Assembly (NCBI GenBank): GCA_973895155.1
Contig: OZ316897.1
Coordinates: 14,632,001 to 14,696,000, forward strand
Length of the DNA stretch: 64,000 nt
DNA from: Marsupella aquatica
Lineage: Eukaryota > Marchantiophyta
Direction of reading: 5' to 3'
Part shown: positions 43,623 through 54,640 of the stretch, piece after piece
How the letters are laid out: every line of letters starts with the position of its first letter
Position numbering within the stretch: position 1 is the stretch's first letter
Notes under the pieces: model-generated
Told to the model about the DNA's origin: nothing
What the model saw: the letters and a program-made list of their open reading frames with translations, nothing else
Databases searched by the model: none
Position numbers and translations under genes: made by a program

Positions 43623-46251
43623 TAAATTTGCACTTATGAAGTAGGGGATCATATTTAGATCAGGGACATCCAGTTTAGTGAGGTAGCCAAGAGAGTGTTG
43701 CCTGACAAAGGGTCCCTGGCAAGCAATAAATGTAAATTGCAAATTATTAACACTTATGACGTAGTATAAACCATCATTAAGTGCACACGGGAGACTTCTA
43801 GACTTCTAGTACCCAGGATTCTGCACTTAGAGAGAGGTCACCTTGTTGTACTGTACCTTGTTGTACTGCCACTTAACCAATTTTCTAACAACCCTCATTT
43901 AACCAATCAGATGAAAAACATTGAAGAGAAACAACAAAGAAAAAAGTGATTCACGTTGGGGGGACACAAGAAAGAAGAAAATGGATGGGAGTTTGGGGGT
44001 GGGCAAGTAAGGGAAAATAAATTTGGGGTTGCAAGTTTACATTTTATTGAGCTTTTGGTAAGCTTTAAGCACTAATTATTTTCCACTTTTGTTGAGCTTT
44101 ATTTAAGGCTAACCACTAATTATTTAAAATTGGTATGGTCATCGAGTGAATGCATTAAATTCTACTAATGAGGTAGGGTTCGTTTACATGAATTGCATAC
44201 AAACTCCAGTGAGTGGCACATGGAATAGAAGATACAAGCTGGGAACCATTAATTTAATTTTCATGTGTCACAGTATTATAAGGTTTGAAAGGGACACCTA
44301 TTTTACTTCTTTGGGCACGTTATTGATATTGTCAAAGCAACATCCCACCCTCCCAACCCTGAAAATAAATGTAATTGGGCTTCCCCCAAATATTAACTGT
44401 CACCGATTGTTTTCTATGTTATGTGATCGAGTTGAGTTGGCCAATCGTCAAGGTCTATCAGGGAAAACATGTGGGACTCACCTCATATGTAATTCTAACC
44501 TATTAAAACTATGAAAAGCCTTAGATCTTCCCTAATCTTAAGTACAAGCATAGCATCTTCAAAGATTTGGCAAATCCAACTTCTGCTGAAGGCAGCTTTG
44601 GACAAATTGTTTAATATTCTCCCCGTTGTTATTCTTTGTATTATTTTTCTGGAGACTGGAAGATTTTGGCATTATTAAGTCAATTTATAAAAATAATTCC
44701 CAACAACAATTACTACGATAGTGTCATCCTTGCTTGCGCAAAAAATCACAGCTATAAAGAAAAAATTATACCTCACTAACAAAGTATTTTAGAGTCCCTA
44801 TGAGATCTCAAAATAATTTTGTGATGCGATTATAAGAATATCCCAAACATTTTAATATATAGGCTGACTTTGCAATCTATGAGATATTTATGGACCCCAA
44901 TGGGAATCTCCTTCCAAAATGACTAGGAGCTCGTGCGCCACATCAGTGCTATGGGTCACAAACAAGTATGGCTTCAATAAGAACCAAACCTAACAATTAA
45001 TTTGTGTTTGAGGCAAGGCAAAAGAAACGCCCCATAATGATAAAAATAATGAAAATAAATAAGTAACACTTGAAATAAAACCAACAAAGGGGTAAGAGAA
45101 AAAAACCTTTTGGTTGGGTATTGATGGATATATCATTGTTCCTCCAATAAGATATTTGAAGTGAAGTTTATATTTAATGACAAGTTTTTGAAATAGCCAT
45201 GCATAGAAAGAATTCCTTTGAATACTTACTATAACATTTTGCATGGACTCTATGGAAAGAGAAATACCAAGGGAAAGTAAGGGGACAAAGGAATATGGGC
45301 AATGGAATATCAGGGAATGTAAGAGACCCTTTGACTACTATGGACAGAAGGATTGCAAAGGAATGTAGGAAACCCTTCCGCTACTATGAACATTGGACTA
45401 CCAAGGGAATGTAAGAAACCCTTCGACTACCATGATTGGACAAAAGAATACCAAGGGCACATAATAAACCCTTTGACACTATGACATTTCACATGAACCA
45501 TATGGAATATTACATGGTTGGACATAGGATTACTAAAGGAACATGTATGCGTGGACTCTTACCATTAATAATCTCCTCTTTGTTTTCAATGAAATTTAAT
45601 GTGCCCTAATACCTAGAAATCCACTCCATTCTAAACATTTCATTTGATCTTTGTCATCTTATCTCCATATTCAAACCTATTCCAATATGCAACTTTTTAT
45701 CTCCAACTTGTCGAGTAACATCAAGCTTAAACAACCGAGCTAATTTCTCCTCAAACTAGTCTTTAAAAACATGTATTAGTTTTAAAAACATGTATTAGTT
45801 TCTTTATAAGCATTATGTCAGGGTAGACGAACTAATTTAGGTAACTTGTTTAGGTGTAAACTTGAACTAATTTTAGAAACATGTATTAGTTTCTTTACAA
45901 GTATTATGTAAGATTTAACGTACTAAATAATTTAGGTAACTAATCTAGGTGTAAACCTAGTCAGATGTAAACTCTAATGACTTTATGAGGTAAATTTGAG
46001 CTTAGGCTTCATATTTTGTCAATCACATCCAAAGTTTTAATCACTACAGTATTTATTTGTTGCGGATTGCACTACGGTATGGGAACCCTAACTTATGTGC
46101 TGATACTTCATTATTGGGACGTTCTCCCTTCTCTCGTGGGGTGGGTTTTCATTGTTCTCTTCTCTTTCTTTGCAGGGTTATGATTTACAATTCATGGGGT
46201 TTGCTCGACTCCTGTTCCCTGATGAAGAGGTGAGAGGAAGCATAGGTCAAG
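43623..46251. other. Gene-free stretch with two small tandem repeats
   Basis: 45285-45500: about four units of about 60 bp with CCAAGGGAATGTAAGAAACC and GACTACTATG. 45765-45960: two units of about 90 bp with AAACATGTATTAGTTTCTTT and TAATTTAGGTAACT. A 122-codon open stretch at 44146-44514 has no recognisable similarity. Otherwise AT-rich and unassigned. Confidence 0.45.
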
Positions 46252-46368
46252 ATGAGGCAACTCAAGTTTCACGAGAAGAAACTGCTGAAAAAGGTTAATT
46301 TTTGGACCAGATTGTAGAACATGAAGACTACCACAAGTGATTATGATAATGCAGGTTCTTTGGGCTTA
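46252..46368 (+). pseudogene. IMP3-like (U3 snoRNP protein) 5' fragment
   Basis: The start MRQLKFHEKKLLKKVNF matches the very conserved N-terminus of IMP3, the U3 small nucleolar ribonucleoprotein component of the 18S processome. It is followed by a frame change, apparent loss of about 15 residues, and a QIVEHEDYHK-like piece ending in a stop. GGAACCCTAACTT upstream (46082-46094) resembles the telo-box common in promoters of ribosome-biogenesis genes. No convincing remainder of IMP3 follows, so it is called a broken fragment. Confidence 0.5.
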
Positions 46369-47545
46369 TGGATTCGGTGCGTTGAGTCAATGTGTGGATT
46401 TCATTGCTGTAACTGTCTCGCACTTGAAGCGAGTTGGGGTTGCAGATCACTTAATATATCTCAATAACAGATGCTGCAGGTATAAAAAAATGTGCGGATG
46501 GTTACCAAGTTTGTGAATGTAATGAAAAAGCTGCACACTCACCTCATTTTGCTTCATATGCTTTATGAAATTGATCACAGTAATATAAAAACATCTATGT
46601 TGGATCATGCGGGATGCTTACAGTTTTAGTAGATAATCTCTCAAGTTATGGTCTAGGCTAGCACTTTCAATTCTTGTTTGAGTTTGCCTAAGAGTGTATA
46701 CACCATTTGTGAGTGATACTTGAAAGTAGAAGAATAGTGTTCTAAACCAATTTATGTTTTATTTAAATTAAAAATTTTGGCCCATGTTTTCAAAGTTATT
46801 TTCTTGGAAATTTGATTATAATAACAGTTAATAGTGTGTGTGTGTGTGTGGGTGGGGGGGGGGGGGGGGAGGGGGTAGGAGATGATGATAGCCCCTCTCA
46901 AAGTGCACAGTTGCTTCAAGAAATGTTCCATAATATATATAATAGTTGAAAAAATTCTAGAATTTCTCTAATGTTTCAGTAATTCTATGGAGCATAGGGT
47001 TTTGGGAAAGGAAGCAGAAATTTGTCCTATTGATCACACCAAAAACTCTTCTAAGTTTGTGTCCCTCCCCCAAAAAACCGGAAAATGAATAAAAGGGCTG
47101 AAAGAAAATCCATCTATCTATTGATATATAGAGAGAGAGATTTCACTAGCAGTTTCCTTATCTACCCTTGAAAGCAAGAACAAAAACGTAGTCACTCTTA
47201 ATCTGGCTACCTGCAATACTAGGGATTAATTAATTAAGAAACTGGGATTGTAAGATACTTACAATAAATATTAATTTTTCAAATGAATAATAGAGCCATG
47301 AAGTTATCAATGAAAAATTGTTCTTTGGCTTCAACATGATTTCTCCTATGGCCCATTCGTATAAACCTTCCTACGCAGATGAATCTGATTACTTTTCACC
47401 CAAAAAATATGTATTTTTTACTAATGAAAAAATTCTGAAAACCTTTTTTCCCAATCCATCCGGGTGCACAAGAAGTCCATCCAGGCATTACAGAACTCCT
47501 TTAGGGAAGTGGGGTTTCCTTTTCAATAGGGCGACTTCCTTTTCA
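46369..47545. other. No gene; GT and G tracts
   Basis: 46838-46875 is a (GT)n run passing into long G runs, a possible G-quadruplex. No other feature is supported. Confidence 0.4.
47538..47545 (+). other. Probable left target-site duplication (8 bp) of the long-TIR element
   Basis: CCTTTTCA here and CCTATTCA at 49381-49388 flank the inverted repeats, with one mismatch. Confidence 0.45.
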
Positions 47546-49380
47546 ATTTAGGGAGACGCTTCCTGCATTGTCATTCAATGCACCTCGATTCTCCCCCACA
47601 CCCCACTCTCCCCATTTTTGGGTCCCACTTCACTTTCTGGCCAGCCCCATTTTTGGGTCCCCGTTCAGTTTTGAGGTGGGCACCGATTTGTGAGGAGATT
47701 CTAATGCTTGACTGTTTTAACTTCTTCGAAAATAATGTAAAACTAGGTTGTAATATCAATTTTAGGTGATGAAATATAAAATAATTATTAAATTTTAAAT
47801 GGTAATGAGTATGGAGAATTGATGCACTGTGTGACCTAGTGGTATTGGAGCTCAGTTGAGACTACTAGGTGACATGTTCAAGGCGTGCAATTTTTCTTTT
47901 CTTTAATCTTTAATGGATAGGAATGAACGTTAGAGGGGGTGGGGGTGTCTAATTGTATTTGAACATGGAAATGGTAAATGAGATATATATGGGGAGTTCA
48001 AGTAATTTGGAGCTAGAAAAAATAACAAAAGAGAAACCCATTAGAGGCAGGGATTAAAATTAACCTCTTTTGTTGGCTTCTTGTACCTGCCCATTGTTGT
48101 TGAGAGGTGCCAATCATGTTCCTGGTGGGGCAACTACTTTCAGTTGTAGGAAGAATCCAACAAAAGAGGTTAGTACAAGAAACCAACAAAAGAGGTTAGT
48201 AGTCAAAAGGCAAACAATATTAGAGGTGGTGTTGAGAAGAAACAGGAGAAGAAAGGCCTTGTGCAACAAGCTGAGAAAACAAGTAAGACAAAAGAAGGCC
48301 CCTATGAAAAGGACACAAAAACTAACCCAGTAAAATTCCCCTATGAAGCGAGTCCAAAAGTCCGTGGTAGAGAAGACAACAGGGCTAGGATTGGGAAGTG
48401 TGCTCCAATTGACACAGGGTTTTGATAGTTTGCAAGGAATTGGCACAAGCATGGGTCCTAATTCTTTGATTGTCTTGACAAATGTGTCAAGCACAACACC
48501 TTTGGTAGACCCTGTTGTTTTCCAGGGTAGCCAACTTAGACCATTTCCAGCCTTGTCCATACAAACAATATGTGATTGAGTGATTAATTGTAGGGTGGTA
48601 GACTGCCATTGGCATGCCTAGCATCCTGCCATATCTTTTTTGATTTGAAAACAAAATTCAGGAACAAAGTTTTGCTTCTTATACAATAGGATGTGTGCTT
48701 ACCATGAAATCAATGGTTTAGGAGATAAATGGTTTTTTATGTGATCATGTCTCCTCAAATTTTCTGATGTTGCTATGTGGCGCATCCTTGTCTCATGTCC
48801 CCAAGTCCAATTTTTTTGGATCTTATTTTAATTTTAATCCCTGCCTCTGATGGGTGTCTCTTTTGGTATTTTTTCTATCTCCAAATTCCTTGAACCCTCC
48901 GCATATATATCTCCTTTACCATTTCCATTTTCAAATACAATTAGACACCCCTGCCCCCTCTAATGTTCATTCCTTTCCATGCCTTTGATTATAGAAAATA
49001 AAAGTTGCCGTTGTGAGCCTCTAACACGCCAACTTGTAGTCTCAAGTGAGCTCCAATACCACTAGGTCACACACTACTTCTGTGCATCAATTCTCCATGC
49101 TCATGCTCATTTAAAATTTAAAAACATTTTATATTTTCTTGCTTAAAATTGATATTGTAACTTAGTTTTATATTATTTTTGAATAAGTTAAAACAGTCAA
49201 ACATTAAATTCTACTCAAAAATCTGTGCCTCTCTCAAAACTGAACTGGACCCAAAAATAGGCTGTCCTGAAATTGAAGTGGGACCCAAAAATGGGGAGAG
49301 TATTCCGGTGGGTGTGCGGAGGAAAATGGAGGGGAAAAATAGAGGTGCACTGAATGACAAAGCAAGGAGTCTCCCTGAAT
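47546..49380 (+). mobile_element. Non-autonomous DNA transposon with terminal inverted repeats over 500 bp
   Basis: The left arm 47546-48064 and right arm 48827-49380 are inverted copies over their whole lengths. Both ends read ATT(T/C)AGGGAGAC inward, followed by TTGTCATTCA-TGCACCTC. Matching internal landmarks include CCCATTTTTGGGTCCCACTT, TAAAACTAGGTTGTAATATC and TTAGAGGCAGGGATTAAAAT. The 760-bp core has no transposase-like sequence, only short frames rich in basic residues. Long TIRs suggest a Mutator-like (MULE) or foldback element. The apparent 8-bp imperfect duplication would fit hAT better than the 9 bp usual for MULEs, so the superfamily is open. The arms are clearly diverged from each other, so it is not recent. 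Confidence 0.85.
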
Positions 49381-50307
49381 CCTATTCATGGGCTTCATAT
49401 TTCACGTGAATGTGACCTATTTTCATGTGAAAAGCATTTAATGGACAACAGAAACACCCAATGAGATGCTCCAATCACAATTATCAGTTTCAGCCCAGTG
49501 TCCAGCTTGCACGTGGGATAAACTCGCCACTTGGCAGTCGTTCGTAGAGCGTGTCGTGCTTGGTACGAACTTCAGATGTACACGTGTTAATCCACATGAA
49601 TTAAGAACCTAAACTCTCCGCTCATATAAGAACTGAGACTTTCCGGAAACGATTAGTCGGTGTTCGTCCCAAATGCACCAATCCCGGCCGTCGGATCTCG
49701 TACCGTTTTTACTTTTGGGATGTTTGCGGTTGCTCGGATCTCTCGCGATAGAAGAGCAGAAGATTTCCGTAGATACCGCTAAGAAGACCTCGAGGGCCGT
49801 AGATTCGAATCATCGACGACTGCTGAGCAGAGCTTGAGGACGACTCTTGAAGAGAGGCCCATCGCCCAGATGGGGAGGGTCCTACCTTTAAGAAGGTGCG
49901 CAAGCTCCAAGAGTCCGAGTCCTACCCTCCAGCTGCTTCAGTCGTTCGCGTTCTTGGAATGGAAAGTCCGTCACTCCAGTCCTACCCTCCAGACGGTGGT
50001 CCCGTATTCTCCAACTCTGACGTCAAATGCCACTGAAAGCTTCGAAGCAGTCGCCCTCCTCATCGTCTCGATCTCTCCTCTTTTCTTCGAATGGGAGGTG
50101 GCAATTGAGGCTGACTACAAGTAATTCGGGAGGCCCGGCGTTCAACGTTTCTCCTCATCAATTTCTGCTCGCTTTTGGAGCTGAACTCATTTCCCACCTT
50201 TGAGCTTTCATCACCCACAATCAGTTCTCTGTGATTTGAGTGTTGATCGGAGGATTGGGAAAGCAGGAGCAGGAGCAGGAGCAGGAGCAGCTAGCCTTCC
50301 AGTAGCC
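49381..50307 (+). promoter_or_regulatory. SPP upstream region: three G-boxes, TATA-like element, leader
   Basis: CACGTG occurs at 49403-49408, 49510-49515 and 49581-49586, followed by a TATA-like CATATAAG at 49623. G-boxes bind bZIP and bHLH factors in light, sugar and abscisic-acid responses; their use here is inference. If transcription starts near 49655, the leader contains an upstream 54-codon frame (49673-49837), which would affect translation unless spliced out. A GGAGCA microsatellite (50264-50290) lies just before the start codon. Confidence 0.5.
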
Positions 50308-53300
50308 ATGGCAATTGGAGTGTCTCCCCGGCTGTTGATCGTGTCGGATCTCGACAACACAATGGTGGGTTTGTCTGCTCTCCCCCTTCCCCTTCTCCTC
50401 CCTGTTTGTCTAGCAGCTTCTTCTTCGACAGATTTGTGTCGGGCGTGTGTTGTGTATCACTCTTTCATCCGTCGTATGTTTTTTGAACTGTCTGTATATA
50501 AGTTTCCGATTGCTGCGTTGAATGATGTGCTTGTTCTTGCGAATGGATTTCTCTCCCTCCGGTCTGAGGAATTCTGAGCCCTACCGTTCGCCAGCCACCG
50601 TTTCAATTGTTAGGGAATTGCCATCAGAGAGGTAGATGATGAGTAGGCTAATAGTATGGCTCCGCGTTGGTCCATGTCTTTCGAAGAGTAGGAAAAATTT
50701 CACATTTCAAAACTTGCAGTGTGAGATGAGTTTTCCTCCAGGGAAATTTGTAGGGGTTAAAATCCCATTTTGTGCCAGAGGGTTAGAGTAGCTAGGAAGT
50801 GGTGCCCCCCCCATGTGGCTCATCTCATGCTGATGGGTCGAGAGAAAATGCACCTTTGTGTCTCAGCCACTTACAAATAGAAATAATCCGGATGCACACA
50901 GAAGTGAAGTTCTCGAATTAGAGAAGGCGGATTGGAGGTCAAATACCCCAGAACGGCGCTGCCATAAGAATTTGTCTTTCATTTGCTCTATATTGAATTC
51001 ACGTTGCTTCGTTGCCTTCTGACCTTCTTAATTACTACCGATTTTTGAGGGTGTTTGAAACGCAGTAGGCTCCTTGGGTGACGGTTCCTGATTCTATCCC
51101 GATTGTCATCTCTCATTTTGCGTTTCTTGACGTTGTTTTAATCTCAGGTTGATCATCAAGACAAAGAGAATACCTCCCTTTTACGGTTTGGGTCGCTTTG
51201 GGAAGCAGCCTACAGACACGATTCTATGCTGGTGTTTTCAACAGGAAGGTCTCCAATTCTGTACCAGACTCTCAGAAGTGAAGTGCCACTGCTGACTCCG
51301 GACATTGCAATAACGTCGGTTGGGACGGAGATAGTCTATGGAGACACCTTGAAAGCGGACGCTGGCTGGACTGAGGAGCTGAATCAGGGTTGGGATCGCA
51401 ATGCGGTGGTTGAAGAGGCCAGCAAACTCGCTTTGAAGTTTCAGGTACAATTTTTCTGTTCCACTTGTTGGTTTTGTAGTAGTGCTTCAGTGCTATTTCC
51501 AGCTGCATTGGAGCACCAAAGAAAGGAACTGTGAAGATCATTCGAGTTCTGGACAGACTTGAATCTGAGAGTGCACATGGCAATTCTGACCATGATAATG
51601 CCCATGCAGTTGTGAAGCTTAGAGTGCGAGTTTTTTTGTGTACGAAGGATTTCGTTTACTGTTCATGTAGAGGTTTTTTTTAATATATTTAAACTCAATT
51701 TTCGAATTCTAGGTATATTTCTATACCGAGGCAACCAATATGAAAAACCCCTGGAGCAGCTAAATTTCTAGGTTTTGATCTTAAGTTCCTGGTTCGGTTT
51801 CGAAATAGTGCCTCTACTCTCGTGCAGGATGAGTCGGAGCAGAGGCCCCATAAGTTGAGTTTCCATGTCGAGAAAGCCACGGCAGGGCAGATTGTCGAAG
51901 ATCTTTCTGAAAAACTGAAGACTCGTGGGGTGAGTACATGTGCGTTCGAGCGTTATAGTCCAATCTTTATTGATTTTCTTCCTTGTTCTTGCTGACACGA
52001 TATTTTGATCGAAGACGGCCTCTACTTTTCGATTTTCATTTCGCTTAGCCTTGCGTTTCAAATTCCATGTATTCACTGTTTCTTTGTCGGCAATGAAATA
52101 TGGCTTACTTCGTCTGAAAGACAAAGAACAGCCCTTCTCAGGCTAGGCATTTATGAGCCAGAGATGATGTCTGTTGTCCATCCCTGACGTCCTTTAGAGA
52201 TTCATGCTTTCGAGGTGGGGTTTATGAGGAATGGACACTCAGGTACACATTCTAAGATGATTTCTATTTGGGTTACAGGTAAAGGCGAAATTGATTTACA
52301 GTGGAGGCCTGGATCTAGATGTACTTCCTCAAGGAGCAGGGAAAGGCCAGGCTCTTGCCTACTTACTTAAAAAATTCAAGGCCGAGAATAGATCCCCTGT
52401 AAACACTCTTGTCTGCGGAGATTCAGGGAATGATGCGGAGCTTTTTGCGGTTGCAGATGTACATGGAGTGATGGTAAGATTTTAATTCTAGTAACATACG
52501 GCAGGCAATGGTGTGTACAATAAGAGGCAAGAGTGGCCCTCTTGTCTTATAAGTAGCTGCCAAAGATAAGCTGTCATCTGAATGACTCGTGGCTTTCTTA
52601 GGTTGGAAATGCAATGGAGGAGCTAATTCAATGGCATGAGAAACACGCAAAATACAACGCTAAGGTTTTTCGAGCAACAGAAAGGTGTGCAGCAGGAATC
52701 ATTCAAGCAATGCAGCACTTCGAGTTTTTCCCCAATATCTCGCCCCGTGACTTAAGCTGGCAAGAGCTGTCTAAAAAGGATAAACAACCGGAGGATGAGA
52801 AGTCCCGAGTCGCATGCGAGATTGTCGAATATCAAGTTTATCTTGAAAATTGGCTCCGGGGGCAAGTTGACAACAGTGACAGCGGCTTTTGGCGGTTGAA
52901 ATACACTTTAGTAAGTGGACTTCTGAAGTTGTGTTGTAAGCCATTGATATGTTTACTGTGCTCAACATTGAATTTACACGCTTGAGAGAAATGTGGAATG
53001 GGTACTATTCTTGTCTTGTGGAGTGCATGCGTTATCACAGGTGCGAGTGACGATGTTGATCAGTGTTAGGTCAGCAGATCTCCTTATCTTTACTGGATTC
53101 ACTCTAAATTTTGCATCAGAAGCGCTCGGTCAGAGATTTCTTGTGTTAGGAAATAATTTGTTCTCTAAACATACTTCCTGACACTGGTTGCTGCAGGATG
53201 AAAAGACCTCCATGGTATTTCCAAACGGAACGGCAGGAAATGCTTATCTTACAATTGATAATGCCAGAAGTTTACACGGAGCTCTACCTCACTTTGTAAT

Positions 53301-54054
53301 TTGGGTGGATCGTGTCCGCATTAGAAAGTTGTCAGAGGGCGCTTGGAGTGTCATATTTGATAAATGGCAAAGAGCTAGTCCAGGTGAGCTGCACGCTTTA
53401 AGCCTACGATGTTATGCTCATATTATTTTCACTCAATTGACCGTAAAGTACAACGTTGAGTTCTGAGGGTATCTCTACTGTCTGGAGTTGTATGTTCAGG
53501 CGACTATGAAATAATTTTGATGTTGTCCTTTCATATGCGACCGAGTCTGTCCTGCTTTGCACCTTCATGGAGTCGTCTGTTGTACCCCTTCGTTTCTTGG
53601 TTGCAATTTTATTATAGCCGGTATGTGAAGTCTATCAGTTGGACGAGAATTCTATGAAGTGTTCGAATTAGTTTAGAGTTTAGTGTCTGTATTGGGGAAA
53701 TACTTATTCCGCACATATTTGGCTTGCCACAGCGGAGGAGTTGAATTGCAAAATTTCTTCTGCCGTGCTTGTGTCGCAGGTAAGTTTTCGTAAGCTGTCT
53801 ATCGAAATGATATAAAATTAACCAGTACTTTGCTCATTTCTGTGCCTGAAATGCCCTGCAGTACAGCTTGTGTCGTGCTTACGTGACAAAGAGCCAGCCC
53901 TACCAAGCTCATAGGATTTTGAGTATCTTATACCCGACGTCATGACTGAAAGATTGACTTTGTTTGTGATCAGGGCGGGACTCCGAACGGCTTAAAGTGG
54001 CTGCACGTACATGATACTTGGCTAGCAGGTCATGCTGGAAAACCATCAGGCTGA
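50308..54054 (+). CDS. SPP: Sucrose-phosphatase
   Basis: Hydrolyses sucrose-6-phosphate to sucrose, the final committed step of sucrose synthesis in the cytosol. Eight exons: 50308-50364, 51148-51444, 51828-51929, 52279-52473, 52602-52910, 53197-53383, 53733-53779, 53974-54054. Introns are GT/AG and the phases agree, giving 424 aa (family about 420). HAD motifs are in order: DLDNTMVD at 14-21 (nucleophile D14, D16), STGRS at 50-54, the GAGKGQAL lysine K174, and CGDSGND at 198-204. The plant C-terminal domain runs from about 270 to the end ([23 protein letters not shown]). The first ATG of the family N-terminus [16 protein letters not shown] is used. No lesion is seen. Two broken copies of its intron 1/exon 2 region lie 12 kb upstream and 7 kb downstream. 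Confidence 0.96.
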
Positions 54055-54144
54055 ACAATTGTGGCAACGTCACGTCTTTGATATTGGGCCTGGAGCCTAT
54101 GAGCTATTGTTTTGAGGTAGAATTGGAGGGCTTTGCCCTCTTAT

Positions 54145-54640
54145 CCAAAATTTTATGGAAGAAGGTGCTGCCAAGTAGCTGTATCACTAATGTAATTTTG
54201 TGTGCCATGTACTGGCATCACTGATTTGGAATGCAACTGGGTGCTGAAGTTGCATGCCATTTGCAGGGAGCGAATTGATGCATCCCTGTCTTTTTTCAAA
54301 GTTCACGCAATTGCAGGAAGGTGCTTATGGCCTGTAAATTTGGAACTTTTGGTGGATCCTACATTCTTTGGAGAAATCGAAGTTGATTCAACCAAAATTT
54401 CATGAAAGATGGTGCTGCCAAGTAGCTGTATCACTACCATGTAACCTTGCATGCCATTTACTGGCATCACTGATTTGAAATGCAACCCGGGTGCTGAAGT
54501 TGCATTCCATTTGCAGGGAGCAAAGTGATGCATCCCTGTCATTTTTCAAAGTTCACGCAACTGCAGGAAGCTGCTTGTGGCCGGTAAATTCTTTTGGTGG
54601 ATCCTACGTTTTTTAGAGAAAATTGAAGTTGACGCAAAAT
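54145..54640 (+). repeat. Two-copy tandem duplication, period about 247 bp
   Basis: Copies start at 54145 and 54392 and share GGTGCTGCCAAGTAGCTGTA, CTGGCATCACTGATTTG, GATGCATCCCTGTC and TTTTGGTGGATCCTAC. It begins about 90 bp after the SPP stop, so the SPP 3' UTR probably runs into it. Confidence 0.9.

Noticed and set aside
44146-44514. 122-codon open frame in repeat-rich DNA
   Set aside because: No similarity recognised and AT-rich noise around it.
46370-46500. Continuation of the IMP3-like gene after 46368
   Set aside because: An open stretch with a possible donor exists (DFIAVTVSHLKRVGV), but it does not match IMP3 well enough to call.
48070-48560. Basic, lysine/arginine-rich frames in the core of the long-TIR element as a transposase
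   Set aside because: Two short frames separated by a stop, no catalytic motif, and no similarity to MULE or hAT transposases.
50200-50307. A 36-codon in-frame extension of SPP
   Set aside because: It would start at TTG, and the Gly-Ala run is encoded by a microsatellite. The ATG at 50308 gives the family N-terminus.
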